A stretch of 64,000 bases of DNA from JAZKBN01 sp040388605 (GTDB taxonomy: Bacteria > Bacteroidota > Bacteroidia > Cytophagales > Flexibacteraceae): positions 1 to 64,000 of the forward strand of contig JAZKBN010000015.1 of NCBI GenBank assembly GCA_040388605.1. The letters are read 5' to 3'. The notes beneath the pieces are model-generated. The model ran no database searches. It saw only the letters and a program-made list of their open reading frames with translations, and was not told where the DNA came from. Made by a program: the position numbers and the translations under genes. Positions 52,097 through 60,004 of this stretch are shown here, piece by piece (position 1 is the stretch's first letter; each line of letters starts with the position of its first letter).

Positions 52097-55000
52097 ATGC
52101 CCGACCAAAGCAAAATTACTTCTGCCGACGTAAGCCTGCCCGCTTCCGCGGCAGATAATTATATACCTGCCCAACCCCTGCCCGCACCCGACCCGACAGG
52201 TCATGATTTTATCGAAATTTTCGGGGCAAGGGAGCATAATTTAAAGAATATAAATGTCCGCATACCCCGCAACCGACTGGTTGTTTTAACGGGAATAAGC
52301 GGCAGCGGTAAAAGCTCATTGGCCTTCGATACCATTTATGCCGAAGGACAGCGCCGCTATATGGAAAGCTTCAGCGCCTATGCCCGTTCTTTCCTCGGCG
52401 ATATGGAGCGCCCCGATGTGGATAAAATTAACGGGCTGAGCCCCGTTATCAGCATAGAACAGAAAACCACCGGTCGCAACCCACGCAGTACTGTAGGCAC
52501 CATTACCGAGATCTACGATTTTATGCGCCTGCTCTACGCCCGCACCGGCGAGGCATACAGCTACGTTACCGGCGAGAAAATGGTGAAGCAAAGCGAGGAT
52601 CAGATTATAGACCTCATACTGGCCGACTTCGATACCAAAAAGCTGAGCATCCTGGCCCCTGTTGTAAAAGGCCGTAAAGGCCATTACAAGGAGCTTTTTG
52701 TTGAGATACGCAAAATGGGTTTCACCAAGGTGCGCGTTGACGGCGATATGCAGGAAATTGCCCCCAAAATGCAGCTCGACCGTTACAAGACCCATGATAT
52801 AGAGATTGTAATAGACCGCATTCTGGTTAGCCCCGAAGATCGTTTCAGGCTGGCGCAAAGTGTGCAGGTAGCCCTGAAGCACGGCAAAGGCCTCATGTTC
52901 GTGCAGGGGGAAGATGGCGTAAGCAAAGCTTTTTCGCAGTTCCTGATGTGCCCAACCAGCGGCATTTCTTATGATGAGCCTGCACCTAACAGCTTCAGCT
53001 TTAACAGCCCTTACGGCGCCTGCCCGGTCTGCAACGGCCTGGGGGCCATTGAGGAGGTAAGCGAGGATATGATAATTCCGGACAGCAGCCTGAGCATAAG
53101 CCGGGGCGGCATTGCCCCCCTGGGCGAGTACCGCGACATCTGGATGTTTAACCAGCTTGAAGAGCTCTTTAAGCAGCATAAGCAGAACATCAGCAAGCCC
53201 ATTAACGAGCTGCCCGAAGAGATAGTTGATATCATACTTTACGGCAGCAAAGAGGCGCTTAAAATGCGTACCAAAACCAGCAACCGCGCTTACGAAAGCA
53301 AGTACGAGGGTATTATTCCCTTCCTGAAAAAGCAATATGCCGAAGGTTCGGAGCAGAGCCGGGAATGGGTAAGGGAATACATGTCGGTGAGCGTTTGCCC
53401 GGAATGCAAGGGCATGCGCCTGAAAAAGGAAAGCCTTCATTTCCTCATCGACGGGCAGAATATTATGCAGCTTGCCCAAAAGGGTATTCGCGGCCTGGGC
53501 AACTGGTTTGCCGGTCTCGAAACCAGGCTCAGCGACAGGCAAAATATGATTGCTGCCGAAATTCTGAAGGAAATTCGCAAGCGAATAGGCTTTATGCTTG
53601 ATGTGGGGCTTGATTACCTGACCCTTGACCGCCCCATGCAGACCCTCAGCGGCGGCGAGGCGCAGCGTATTCGTTTGGCTACCCAAATAGGCACCCAACT
53701 GGTAGGTGTACTGTATATTCTTGATGAACCCAGCATAGGCCTGCACCAGCGCGACAACGTAAAGCTGATTACCGCACTGCAAAACCTGCGCGATATAGGC
53801 AATTCGGTATTGGTGGTGGAGCATGATAAAGACATGATGCTCCATGCCGACCATATTGTAGACATAGGCCCTGGTGCAGGCAGGCACGGCGGCACCGTAG
53901 TAGCACAGGGTACCCCCGAAGAATTTCTCCGTTCAGATGCCGCCACCGCCAAGTACCTGGATGGCCGGCTCGGCATAAAGCTTCCTGCCTGGCGCAGGCC
54001 CGGCAACGGCAAATTTCTTGAGCTGCTTGGCGCGCGGGGCAATAACCTGAAATTTGTAAACCTGAAACTGCCGCTCGGCTCTATGGTTTGCATAACGGGT
54101 GTATCGGGCAGCGGCAAGAGCTCGCTTATACATGATACCCTGTTCCCTATTCTGAACCGCCACTTCTTCCGCTCAAAGCGCGATGCATTGGCTTACGACA
54201 GCATAGAAGGCCTTGAGCATATTGACAAGGTGATAGAGGTAGACCAAAGCCCCATTGGCCGCACCCCGCGCAGTAACCCGGCCACCTATACCGGTGTTTT
54301 CTCCGATATTCGCACCCTGTTTACCCAGTTGCCCGAAAGCAAGATTCGCGGCTACAAGCCCGGCCGTTTCAGCTTTAACGTAAAAGGCGGCCGCTGCGAA
54401 GGCTGCGAAGGCGCCGGCATGAAGCTCATTGAAATGGAGTTTCTGCCCAACGTGCATGTGCTCTGCGAAGTATGCAAAGGCAAACGCTACAACCGCGAAA
54501 CCAACGAAGTGCGCTTTAAGGGCAAGAGTATTGCCGATATATTGGACATGACCGTGGAGCAGGGCACCGATTTCTTCGAGCACCAGCCTGCCATTGCCCG
54601 CCGCATAAAAACCCTGAACGATGTAGGCCTGGGTTATATCACCCTTGGTCAGCATGCCACCACCCTCAGCGGCGGCGAGGCGCAGCGCGTAAAGCTGGCC
54701 ACCGAGCTCAGCAAGAAAGACACCGGCAAAACCCTCTATATACTTGACGAACCCACCACCGGCCTGCATTTCAGCGATATTCACCATTTGCTGAATGTAT
54801 TGCAGAAACTGGTAGATAAGGGGAATTCGGTGCTCATTATTGAGCATAACCTCGATATTATAAAAGCCGCAGATTACATCATAGATCTCGGCCCCGACGG
54901 CGGAGACAAAGGCGGTGAAATTGTAGCCGAAGGCACCCCCGAGCAGGTGGCTGAAAGCACAAGGGGCTTTACCGCCCCCTTCCTGAAAGAAGAACTGCGT

Positions 55001-55348
55001 ACCTCTTACCGCATGAGTCCCGAGGAAATGCCTGAAACCGCCAGGGTGCCTGAGCGCAGCTCGGCAAGGGCATCGGGTGAACCGCCTAAGGAGGAAAAGG
55101 TAGTGAAGCCTAAAAAGAGCAGGCGGCCGGTAGCCTATGGCCCAGCTGAAGCGCCTGGGGCAGCAGAAAACGAGGAAGACTCAGAAAGCGGTGCACCGGC
55201 AGGCGTTAAGGCTGTAAAAGCTACAGCAGCACCCAAGCCAAAAGCCGAGAAACCTGCTAAACCTACTCCTGCCGAGGCTGCTAAAAAGCCCCGCAAAAAG
55301 AAAACCGAAATGCCCGATATAGCCGCGCCCGACGAGCCGGAAGAATAA
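52097..55348 (+). CDS. uvrA: UvrABC excinuclease subunit A with C-terminal low-complexity tail
   Basis: 1083 residues. The damage-sensing ABC ATPase dimer of nucleotide excision repair. Two ATPase modules with Walker A GISGSGKS (66-73) and GVSGSGKSS (second module), signature LSGGEAQRIRLA (both modules), Walker B LYILDEPSIGLH/TGLH. Zinc-finger cysteines CPVCNGLG and the C-terminal CEGCEGAGMK with CEVCKGKRY are present. The canonical protein ends near residue 970; a tail of about 110 residues (EEKVVKPKKSRRPVAYGPA, KPKAEKPAKPTPAEAAKKP) rich in Lys, Pro, Ala and acid follows. The first about 30 residues are also unusual (Pro/Ala-rich). Follows the Panacea locus. Confidence 0.97.
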   Translation: MPDQSKITSADVSLPASAADNYIPAQPLPAPDPTGHDFIEIFGAREHNLKNINVRIPRNRLVVLTGISGSGKSSLAFDTIYAEGQRRYMESFSAYARSFLGDMERPDVDKINGLSPVISIEQKTTGRNPRSTVGTITEIYDFMRLLYARTGEAYSYVTGEKMVKQSEDQIIDLILADFDTKKLSILAPVVKGRKGHYKELFVEIRKMGFTKVRVDGDMQEIAPKMQLDRYKTHDIEIVIDRILVSPEDRFRLAQSVQVALKHGKGLMFVQGEDGVSKAFSQFLMCPTSGISYDEPAPNSFSFNSPYGACPVCNGLGAIEEVSEDMIIPDSSLSISRGGIAPLGEYRDIWMFNQLEELFKQHKQNISKPINELPEEIVDIILYGSKEALKMRTKTSNRAYESKYEGIIPFLKKQYAEGSEQSREWVREYMSVSVCPECKGMRLKKESLHFLIDGQNIMQLAQKGIRGLGNWFAGLETRLSDRQNMIAAEILKEIRKRIGFMLDVGLDYLTLDRPMQTLSGGEAQRIRLATQIGTQLVGVLYILDEPSIGLHQRDNVKLITALQNLRDIGNSVLVVEHDKDMMLHADHIVDIGPGAGRHGGTVVAQGTPEEFLRSDAATAKYLDGRLGIKLPAWRRPGNGKFLELLGARGNNLKFVNLKLPLGSMVCITGVSGSGKSSLIHDTLFPILNRHFFRSKRDALAYDSIEGLEHIDKVIEVDQSPIGRTPRSNPATYTGVFSDIRTLFTQLPESKIRGYKPGRFSFNVKGGRCEGCEGAGMKLIEMEFLPNVHVLCEVCKGKRYNRETNEVRFKGKSIADILDMTVEQGTDFFEHQPAIARRIKTLNDVGLGYITLGQHATTLSGGEAQRVKLATELSKKDTGKTLYILDEPTTGLHFSDIHHLLNVLQKLVDKGNSVLIIEHNLDIIKAADYIIDLGPDGGDKGGEIVAEGTPEQVAESTRGFTAPFLKEELRTSYRMSPEEMPETARVPERSSARASGEPPKEEKVVKPKKSRRPVAYGPAEAPGAAENEEDSESGAPAGVKAVKATAAPKPKAEKPAKPTPAEAAKKPRKKKTEMPDIAAPDEPEE

Positions 55349-55450
55349 CCGGGATTAAATACTCTAAAACACATTGCCCCATATTTTCGGGCAGCAACCG
55401 GGCAGTTAAATGCAAGTTTGCTGTCCGGGAAATTACCTGTACAGGCTCCT

Positions 55451-55942
55451 ATGAAACAATATTTTGCCCTGCTTTTACCTGCAGCCATGCTCTGCGCCGC
55501 CGCCCTTTTTTCCGGCTGCGACAGCGCCCGCATCAGCGAGCAGCATTATGATATTACCGAAGGCAAATGGTACGAAGACAGCGTTGCCCGCTTTCCTTTC
55601 CGTATAGAAGACCCTGCACAGGCTGCCGATATCAGCTACAATGTGCGCAGTACCGATAAATATCCCTATTACAACCTCTACGTAACTTATTACCTGGAAG
55701 ACAGCGCCGGCCGCCTCCTCAGCAGCCGACTGCACGATATTCGCCTGGCCGACCCTGTTACCGGCGAGCCATACGGCGAAGGCATAGGCGATATTTATGA
55801 TTTAAAAGTGCGCGCTATCCAAAATGTAAAGTTCCCGTATAAGGGCAATTATACCCTGAAAGTAAAGCAGTACATGCGCGAAAACCCGCTTGCCGGCATA
55901 GAGGCAATTGGCATACGGGTGGCAAAGGCTGGGGAGGAGTAG
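55451..55942 (+). CDS. gldH: gliding motility lipoprotein GldH
   Basis: 163 residues from the ATG at 55451 (the open frame starts 33 nt earlier). Lipoprotein signal MKQYFALLLPAAMLCAAALF with lipobox LFSGC. The mature domain has the GldH pattern: ITEGKWYEDSVARFPFRIED, RSTDKYPYYNLYVTYYLED and NYTLKVKQYMRENPLAGIEAIGIRV. GldH is one of the lipoproteins essential for gliding in Flavobacterium, associated with the GldI/GldJ complex. With gldF and gldG it shows a functional gliding/T9SS-linked machinery. The other gld genes are not in the window. Confidence 0.85.
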   Translation: MKQYFALLLPAAMLCAAALFSGCDSARISEQHYDITEGKWYEDSVARFPFRIEDPAQAADISYNVRSTDKYPYYNLYVTYYLEDSAGRLLSSRLHDIRLADPVTGEPYGEGIGDIYDLKVRAIQNVKFPYKGNYTLKVKQYMRENPLAGIEAIGIRVAKAGEE

Positions 55943-56039
55943 AGTTAAAAAAGTAATGCATGAAAATCATAGCTCTTAGATAAAGCGATGACAGGGCTTT
56001 TATAAATACTTCCGAATACGAATATTTCAGCGAATTCGT

Positions 56040-56047
56040 TATATTTG
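56040..56047 (+). promoter_or_regulatory. -7 promoter element of the VapBC-type pair
   Basis: TATATTTG matches the -7 consensus and lies 40 nt upstream of the antitoxin ATG at 56087. No TTTG with ideal spacing before it. Confidence 0.55.
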
Positions 56048-56086
56048 TTTAGGGCTAATTTATCAATACAATTAAAACCCAAAGGC

Positions 56087-56308
56087 ATGAAAACGGTACT
56101 TTTAGAAATAAACGACGACAAAGCATATAAGGCTATTGAAGACCTTGCCGAACAAAAGATAATTACTGTTCTTAGAAATAGTGAGTATTCTGAAGAGCCT
56201 GCAATAGAATGGCGTAAAACCCGGTTTTCAATAAATGATGTAGATGGGCTGTCTGATGAAACAGCTGCCAAAATACTGCAACATATTAAAGAAGGCAGAG
56301 GTGAGTGA
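56087..56308 (+). CDS. small antitoxin-like protein of a VapBC-type pair
   Basis: 73 residues from the ATG at 56087 (the longest frame starts at a TTG at 56045). MKTVLLEINDDKAYKAIEDL, then IEWRKTRFSINDVDGLSDE and a C-terminal helix (ETAAKILQHIKEGRGE). The length, charge and overlapping PIN-domain gene fit a type II antitoxin. It does not clearly match the classic AbrB or RHH VapB fold, so the name vapB is not assigned. Confidence 0.65.
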   Translation: MKTVLLEINDDKAYKAIEDLAEQKIITVLRNSEYSEEPAIEWRKTRFSINDVDGLSDETAAKILQHIKEGRGE

Positions 56309-56693
56309 AACCAGGAACTATTTAATTGATTCTAATGTAGTAATTTATTACCTCAACAAGCAATTGCCTGCCGCAGGAATGAACTACCTCGAAATGGTAA
56401 TGGGTGCTGAGCCTTGGATCTCCGTGGTTACTAAAATTGAAGTTTTAGGTTATGAAATGGATAGTAAATCTTATAATGAAATTGTAACTTTCCTGAACGC
56501 GGTTGGCATTATTGGTTTACAAAACAACATTGCAAACCGTACAATTTTAATTCGCCGCAGACACAAACTTAAGCTTGGCGACGCCATTATTGCCGCCACC
56601 GCCCTCGTTTATGATTTCGAATTAATTACCCGCAATACCGCCGATTTCAAAAAAGTACCCGGCTTGAAATTGGTAAACCCGCATGAATTATAA
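56301..56693 (+). CDS. PIN-domain RNase toxin (VapC-like)
   Basis: 130 residues from a GTG at 56301 that overlaps the antitoxin stop by eight bases (GTGAGTGA). PIN-domain acids are in place: D10 in LIDSNVVIYYL, E47 in TKIEVLGY, D94 in LKLGDAIIAAT and N112/D115 in TRNTADF. PIN toxins cut tRNA or rRNA with Mg2+ and are held in check by the partner. A complete two-gene toxin-antitoxin module, transcribed alone. The longer frame back to 56244 overlaps the antitoxin fully and is not used. Confidence 0.85.
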   Translation: MSETRNYLIDSNVVIYYLNKQLPAAGMNYLEMVMGAEPWISVVTKIEVLGYEMDSKSYNEIVTFLNAVGIIGLQNNIANRTILIRRRHKLKLGDAIIAATALVYDFELITRNTADFKKVPGLKLVNPHEL

Positions 56694-56717
56694 AAACCGG
56701 TTAATTGCATTGCGGCC

Positions 56718-57242
56718 TTATTTGAACTTTATAAGTACAACTTGAGTACTGCACACTTTATAACCAAACTGTGAACCCGGAATCCAGTCAGGCATGGTGG
56801 CAGCAACACGCAAAGCTTCTTTATCAATAATATCATTACCCGAGGTGCCCAAGCCTCCACAAATTTTAAAAGACTCCAAACCTCCTGTTTTGTTAACAAT
56901 AAACAAAACGAATGCTCTCCGCTTTTTTGCTTTTGTATTTCGCAGGGCTTGCCTGAGCTCGGGAGTATAATTAATGTTTGCGGCCAACAGCCAATCCATC
57001 TGTGCTTTATCACCCGGGTACCTGGCTGGTGTATCGCACATGGTAAACACTTCTTCAGCACAAGACATAATGTGCTTTTTAGACTCGAATACCTGAATTG
57101 CGCTGTCGTGCTGCAGCTTGTATCGCTTAATTAGCGTACTGTCTGTTAAAGCCTGCTGCGCTTTAGCCGAAGAACAGCTGAATACCATAAAAACGAGCAA
57201 AGCAATTCCGTTAAGGGAAACCCTTTGAATTAATACTTCCAA
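56718..57242 (-). CDS. secreted TonB-C-domain-like paralogue 5
   Basis: 174 residues. Signal peptide (ALLVFMVFSCSSAKAQ), then a domain resembling the TonB C-terminal fold: ARYPGDKAQMDWL (replaces the usual FPGG), AFVLFIVNKTGGLESFKICG, then EALRVAATMPDWIPGS and GYKVCSTQVVLIKF. It has four cysteines, unlike its paralogues. No membrane anchor or Pro-rich linker, so it is not an energy transducer. Last and most diverged of five tandem paralogues. Function unknown. Confidence 0.75.
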   Translation of the reverse strand: MEVLIQRVSLNGIALLVFMVFSCSSAKAQQALTDSTLIKRYKLQHDSAIQVFESKKHIMSCAEEVFTMCDTPARYPGDKAQMDWLLAANINYTPELRQALRNTKAKKRRAFVLFIVNKTGGLESFKICGGLGTSGNDIIDKEALRVAATMPDWIPGSQFGYKVCSTQVVLIKFK

Positions 57243-57282
57243 AACTTAAGAATCAGGTTTTATGTTGCCGCAAATTAAGCAA

Positions 57283-57759
57283 TTAATTCCCGTCGGCATA
57301 CCTGCGTTTTTCCAGGCTGAATTCAACGGGTAAAACCATTACCTCGCTTACCTTGGCTTTGTCTTTGCCGGTGCCCAGGGTGGGCGCCAGCCAGCGGGGC
57401 ATGGCTTTAACAGCCCTTACCGCCTCTTTGTTGAATACGTTCTGAATTCGCGGCGGCGCATTCAGGCTGCGTACCACCTGCACATTGTTGAGCGTACCGG
57501 CCGAGTCTACCACGAATTCCACGAAAACACGGCCCTGGTACTTTTTCTTCAGGCCTTGTTTGGGGTATTTAATGGTGCGCTGCATAAAAGCGAACAGGCT
57601 GTCGGGTCCGCCGGGGAAATGGGTGCCGTGCTCTGCAAAGGCAGTATCTTTAATGGCTTTGTGCAGCTTATGTACCCCTTGGGGGTCGCCGATTTGGGCG
57701 TACAGGCGACTCACAGATGTAACTGTGAGCAGGAGCAGGGTAAAAAGACAGGTTCGCAT
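57283..57759 (-). CDS. secreted TonB-C-domain paralogue 4, lacking the Cys pair
   Basis: 158 residues, signal peptide (MRTCLFTLLLLTVTSVSRLY then AQ). TonB-C-like core: THFPGGPDSLFAFMQRTIKYP, GRVFVEFVVDSAGTLNNVQVV, EAVRAVKAMPRWLAPTLGTG, VSEVMVLPVEF. Unlike paralogues 1-3, neither the N-terminal nor the C-terminal cysteine is present (KVS instead of KVC), consistent with the two residues forming a disulfide in the others. Confidence 0.8.
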   Translation of the reverse strand: MRTCLFTLLLLTVTSVSRLYAQIGDPQGVHKLHKAIKDTAFAEHGTHFPGGPDSLFAFMQRTIKYPKQGLKKKYQGRVFVEFVVDSAGTLNNVQVVRSLNAPPRIQNVFNKEAVRAVKAMPRWLAPTLGTGKDKAKVSEVMVLPVEFSLEKRRYADGN

Positions 57760-57812
57760 GGCTTCCGGTGGAAATTAAATGGTGATTATACAATTAACCG
57801 GCATGGCGAATG

Positions 57813-58292
57813 CTAAAATGCAATATTTATGGTCAGGCTTTGGCAAACCTTAACCCAACCATCGGGTACCTGGTGTTCTGCCGGCACCCAATCGGGCATT
57901 GATTTCAGCAGGCGTACGGCCTCAAGGTCGTAAGCTTCGTTCATGCTTTCAATAACCTGTACATCCTTTATTGTGCCGGTTTTATCTGTCATAAAACCAA
58001 GCACTACTTTTCCCTTAAGTTTAGTCTCGCCCGAAGCTGCAGAAGGGTCTTCAAGATTCTGGTAAATGTACCTTTCAAGCGCAACTGAACCACCGGGAAA
58101 ATGCGAAGGGCGTTCAACATCGGTATAATATGCATCGCACCAGGCCGTGGTAGCCGTGGCCTGAATATTTTGGCCAATGCAGGAAAAAGATGCAAATAAG
58201 AAAAGCAGAGCCAGCCAGGTCTTCACAGGCAGCGCCGAAGCTTTTGGTACTATTGCATGGGTGGGGTGTATTAATGGGGTAGTAAAGCTCAA
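57813..58292 (-). CDS. secreted TonB-C-domain paralogue 3
   Basis: 159 residues with a long N-terminal signal region (hydrophobic TWLALLFLFASFSCIGQ). The mature part has one Cys before the FPGG motif (WCDAYYTDVERPSHFPGG), the strand GKVVLGFMTDKTGTIKDVQVI, EAVRLLKSMPDWVPAE, and one Cys near the end (VKVCQSL). Designed like paralogues 1 and 2. Function unknown; secreted. Confidence 0.8.
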   Translation of the reverse strand: MSFTTPLIHPTHAIVPKASALPVKTWLALLFLFASFSCIGQNIQATATTAWCDAYYTDVERPSHFPGGSVALERYIYQNLEDPSAASGETKLKGKVVLGFMTDKTGTIKDVQVIESMNEAYDLEAVRLLKSMPDWVPAEHQVPDGWVKVCQSLTINIAF

Positions 58293-58363
58293 TGTAACAG
58301 TAATTTAAAGCGTACTATCTTTACAAATATATATACTCGTTTATTGATTCAGGTAACATGTAT

Positions 58364-58389
58364 AAATAAAAAAGGGGCTAACGCCCCTT
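58364..58389 (-). terminator. rho-independent terminator
   Basis: On the minus strand AAGGGGC/GCCCCTT stem (complement of 58372-58378 with 58383-58389, loop TTAG/CTAA) followed by T6. Directly after the stop of paralogue 2 at 58420, separating it from paralogue 3. Confidence 0.85.
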
Positions 58390-58419
58390 GCAAGATGTAT
58401 GTAAGGTTTTGCCTGCTGC

Positions 58420-58923
58420 TTACTCTTTATCAGCGGCTTTCTTTTGTGAAGCTTTTTCATTTCCGAGAATGAAATTTAAGGGCAGCAGGAATTCGCTGCA
58501 AACTTTTTCGGGGCCGTGCTCCATATTGTTTTCTGCGGGCTGCCAAACGGGCATCAGCTTGGCAACGCGTAAGGCTTCCCGGTCAAGATCACTGTTGCCG
58601 CTGCTTTTGGCAATTTTAAATTGGCTGAGCGCCCCGTATTTATCCACAACAAAAGCCACAAGAGAGGTTCCTTCCGCGCCTGTTTTAAGTGCAGAAGCCG
58701 GGTATTTAAGATTTTTGTCTGTAAATGCGCTCATGGCTGCTTTTCCGCCGGGGAAGCTTGCGTTCTTATCTGTTTTTTTAAATATGTTGCCGCACTCGGG
58801 GGTAAATTTATCGGTTTGCAGGGTGGCTGCCTTTTTAGCATTGCTTTGCGCCGAAAGGCTTATGGCCGAAAAGCAGCAAACAGTAAGAGCAAACAGCTTA
58901 ATATGGCTTTTTATATGTAACAT
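58420..58923 (-). CDS. secreted TonB-C-domain paralogue 2
   Basis: 167 residues. Signal peptide (LFALTVCCFSAISLSAQ), then TPECGNIFKKTDKNASFPGG (one Cys), GTSLVAFVVDKYGALSQFKIA, EALRVAKLMPVWQPAE, EKVCSEFLLPLNF (one Cys) and a charged tail (KASQKKAADKE). One of five tandem copies. The TonB C-terminal fold normally binds outer-membrane receptors, but here it is a soluble secreted domain without anchor or linker. Function unknown. Confidence 0.82.
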   Translation of the reverse strand: MLHIKSHIKLFALTVCCFSAISLSAQSNAKKAATLQTDKFTPECGNIFKKTDKNASFPGGKAAMSAFTDKNLKYPASALKTGAEGTSLVAFVVDKYGALSQFKIAKSSGNSDLDREALRVAKLMPVWQPAENNMEHGPEKVCSEFLLPLNFILGNEKASQKKAADKE

Positions 58924-59003
58924 ATTGATATTAAAGAATTGATTTATAAAGTGAAAGCAAAGGATTTAAGCGGTATTAAATTGGGCAGGCGGAAACAGGG
59001 CAT

Positions 59004-59039
59004 AAAAGGCCCGGCAGCATAGGTAAGAATGCTGCGGGG
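59004..59039 (-). terminator. terminator downstream of paralogue 1
   Basis: On the minus strand CCCGCAGCAT and ATGCTGCcGGG form a 10-bp stem with one bulge, followed by CCTTTT. It lies 37 nt after the stop of paralogue 1, so the tandem genes appear to be separate transcription units. Confidence 0.6.
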
Positions 59040-59075
59040 CAAATATGGCCCATATAAACGGCATTTGACAGCCTG

Positions 59076-59552
59076 TTATTTATGCCCCGGTGCGCTTACG
59101 GGCATAACCGGCGCCACATCGGCTTTGAAAGATACGGGGATTACCATTTTCTGGCAAACTTTTGTTCCGGCGGGTTCCTCGGCTGGGCTCCAGTTGGCGG
59201 GCATGGCCTTGGTTACGCGCAGGGCCTCATCGTCGAGCGATGTGTTTCCGCTGCTGCGGAGCAGGGTAAAATCATCGGGACGACCCTTGGTATCTACTAT
59301 GAAAGAAATGTAGGCTTTGCCTGAAATGCCCTTTGCTGCCAATTCGGCCGGGTATTTCACATTGCTGCTAATATAGGTAAACAGCGCTTCGTGCCCGCCG
59401 GGGAAAAGGGCAGGTACTTTTACATGGCTCAGCGCATTTAGGCAATCATCGGGCGCACCGACGGCGGAAACTGCGTTTTGGGCTTTTGAAACTGTTGCAA
59501 AAAAGCCGCAAACCAAGGTAATTATCAGGAAGACATGGTATTTTGGTGTCAT
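59076..59552 (-). CDS. secreted TonB-C-domain paralogue 1 (leading copy)
   Basis: 158 residues from the ATG at 59552 (the longest frame starts at 59624 but the signal peptide MTPKYHVFLIITLVCGFFAT begins here). One Cys in DDCLNALSHVKVPALFPGG, the core KAYISFIVDTKGRPDDFTLL, EALRVTKAMPANWSPAE, and TKVCQKMVIPVSF (second Cys). Ends in MPVSAPGHK. Leading gene of the array; function unknown, secreted to the periplasm or outside. Confidence 0.82.
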   Translation of the reverse strand: MTPKYHVFLIITLVCGFFATVSKAQNAVSAVGAPDDCLNALSHVKVPALFPGGHEALFTYISSNVKYPAELAAKGISGKAYISFIVDTKGRPDDFTLLRSSGNTSLDDEALRVTKAMPANWSPAEEPAGTKVCQKMVIPVSFKADVAPVMPVSAPGHK

Positions 59553-59627
59553 GGGTACAGAGGGGAAAAATGCAAATGCAATGTAAATAATTTGCTTAAT
59601 ATGCAATGAAACTTGTAGGACCATGTG

Positions 59628-59658
59628 TTTGAAAAAGGGTGGTGCTTTTGTATATTTG
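59628..59658 (+). promoter_or_regulatory. consensus Bacteroidota promoter facing a broken small gene
   Basis: TTTG (59628-59631), 19-nt spacer, TATATTTG (59651-59658): a full match to TTTG-N19-TANNTTTG on the plus strand. The only thing it can drive before the terminator at 59948 is the short reading frame at 59730; the next genes are on the minus strand. Confidence 0.75.
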
Positions 59659-59729
59659 TAAACAAAGGCCTGACGGTTTTAAGCTTCAGCCTTAATTTTG
59701 GTTTAAAAGAGGATTAACGCATTCATATT

Positions 59730-59978
59730 ATGACAAGGCATTTCCTTACTGAGGACAAAACTCTTTGGAAATAAACTGAAAGACCGCGTTATTCTAAAAA
59801 GGTCAGGATTGAATTGGCGGCTGCAAAAGCGCTTTTCTTAGAAGAGTTGGCAAATTCAATCAGGGAACTAAATGATTACCTTGCCGGGAAAATAACCGGC
59901 ACACCGGCTAATTTGTTCCTTGAAGAATTAAAACAGAAAAAAACAAAAAACCTCCCCCTAAAGCCGGAACAGCATTAA
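59730..59978 (+). pseudogene. small gene with an in-frame stop, downstream of a consensus promoter
   Basis: One frame gives ATG-MTRHFLTEDKTLWK, then a TAA (59772-59774), then an uninterrupted stretch in the same frame with coding-like composition (KKVRIELAAAKALFLEELA, then NSIRELNDYLAGKITG and FLEELKQKKTKNLP) to a stop at 59976-59978. Together it would be an 82-residue protein with a helical charged C-terminus. A TTG at 59814 could start a 54-residue product. The simplest view is a recently inactivated small gene; alternatives are a regulatory RNA or two overlapping short products. The 3' part overlaps the lgt terminator. Confidence 0.5.
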
Positions 59979-59988
59979 GGGGAGGTTT
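59946..59988 (-). terminator. rho-independent terminator of lgt, shared with the plus-strand transcript
   Basis: Perfect 10-bp stem AAACCTCCCC (59948-59957) with GGGGAGGTTT (59979-59988), loop 21 nt. On the minus strand it is followed by T-runs (TTTTTTGTTTTTTT), 16 nt after the lgt stop. On the plus strand CGTTTT follows, so it may also end the transcript from the promoter at 59651. Confidence 0.85.
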
Positions 59989-60004
59989 CGTTTTAAAAAG
60001 AATC

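Noticed and set aside
52316..53887. Long open frame (523 codons) on the minus strand opposite uvrA
   Set aside because: It mirrors uvrA in a frame that stays open because of codon bias; the composition is not protein-like and uvrA has complete motifs.
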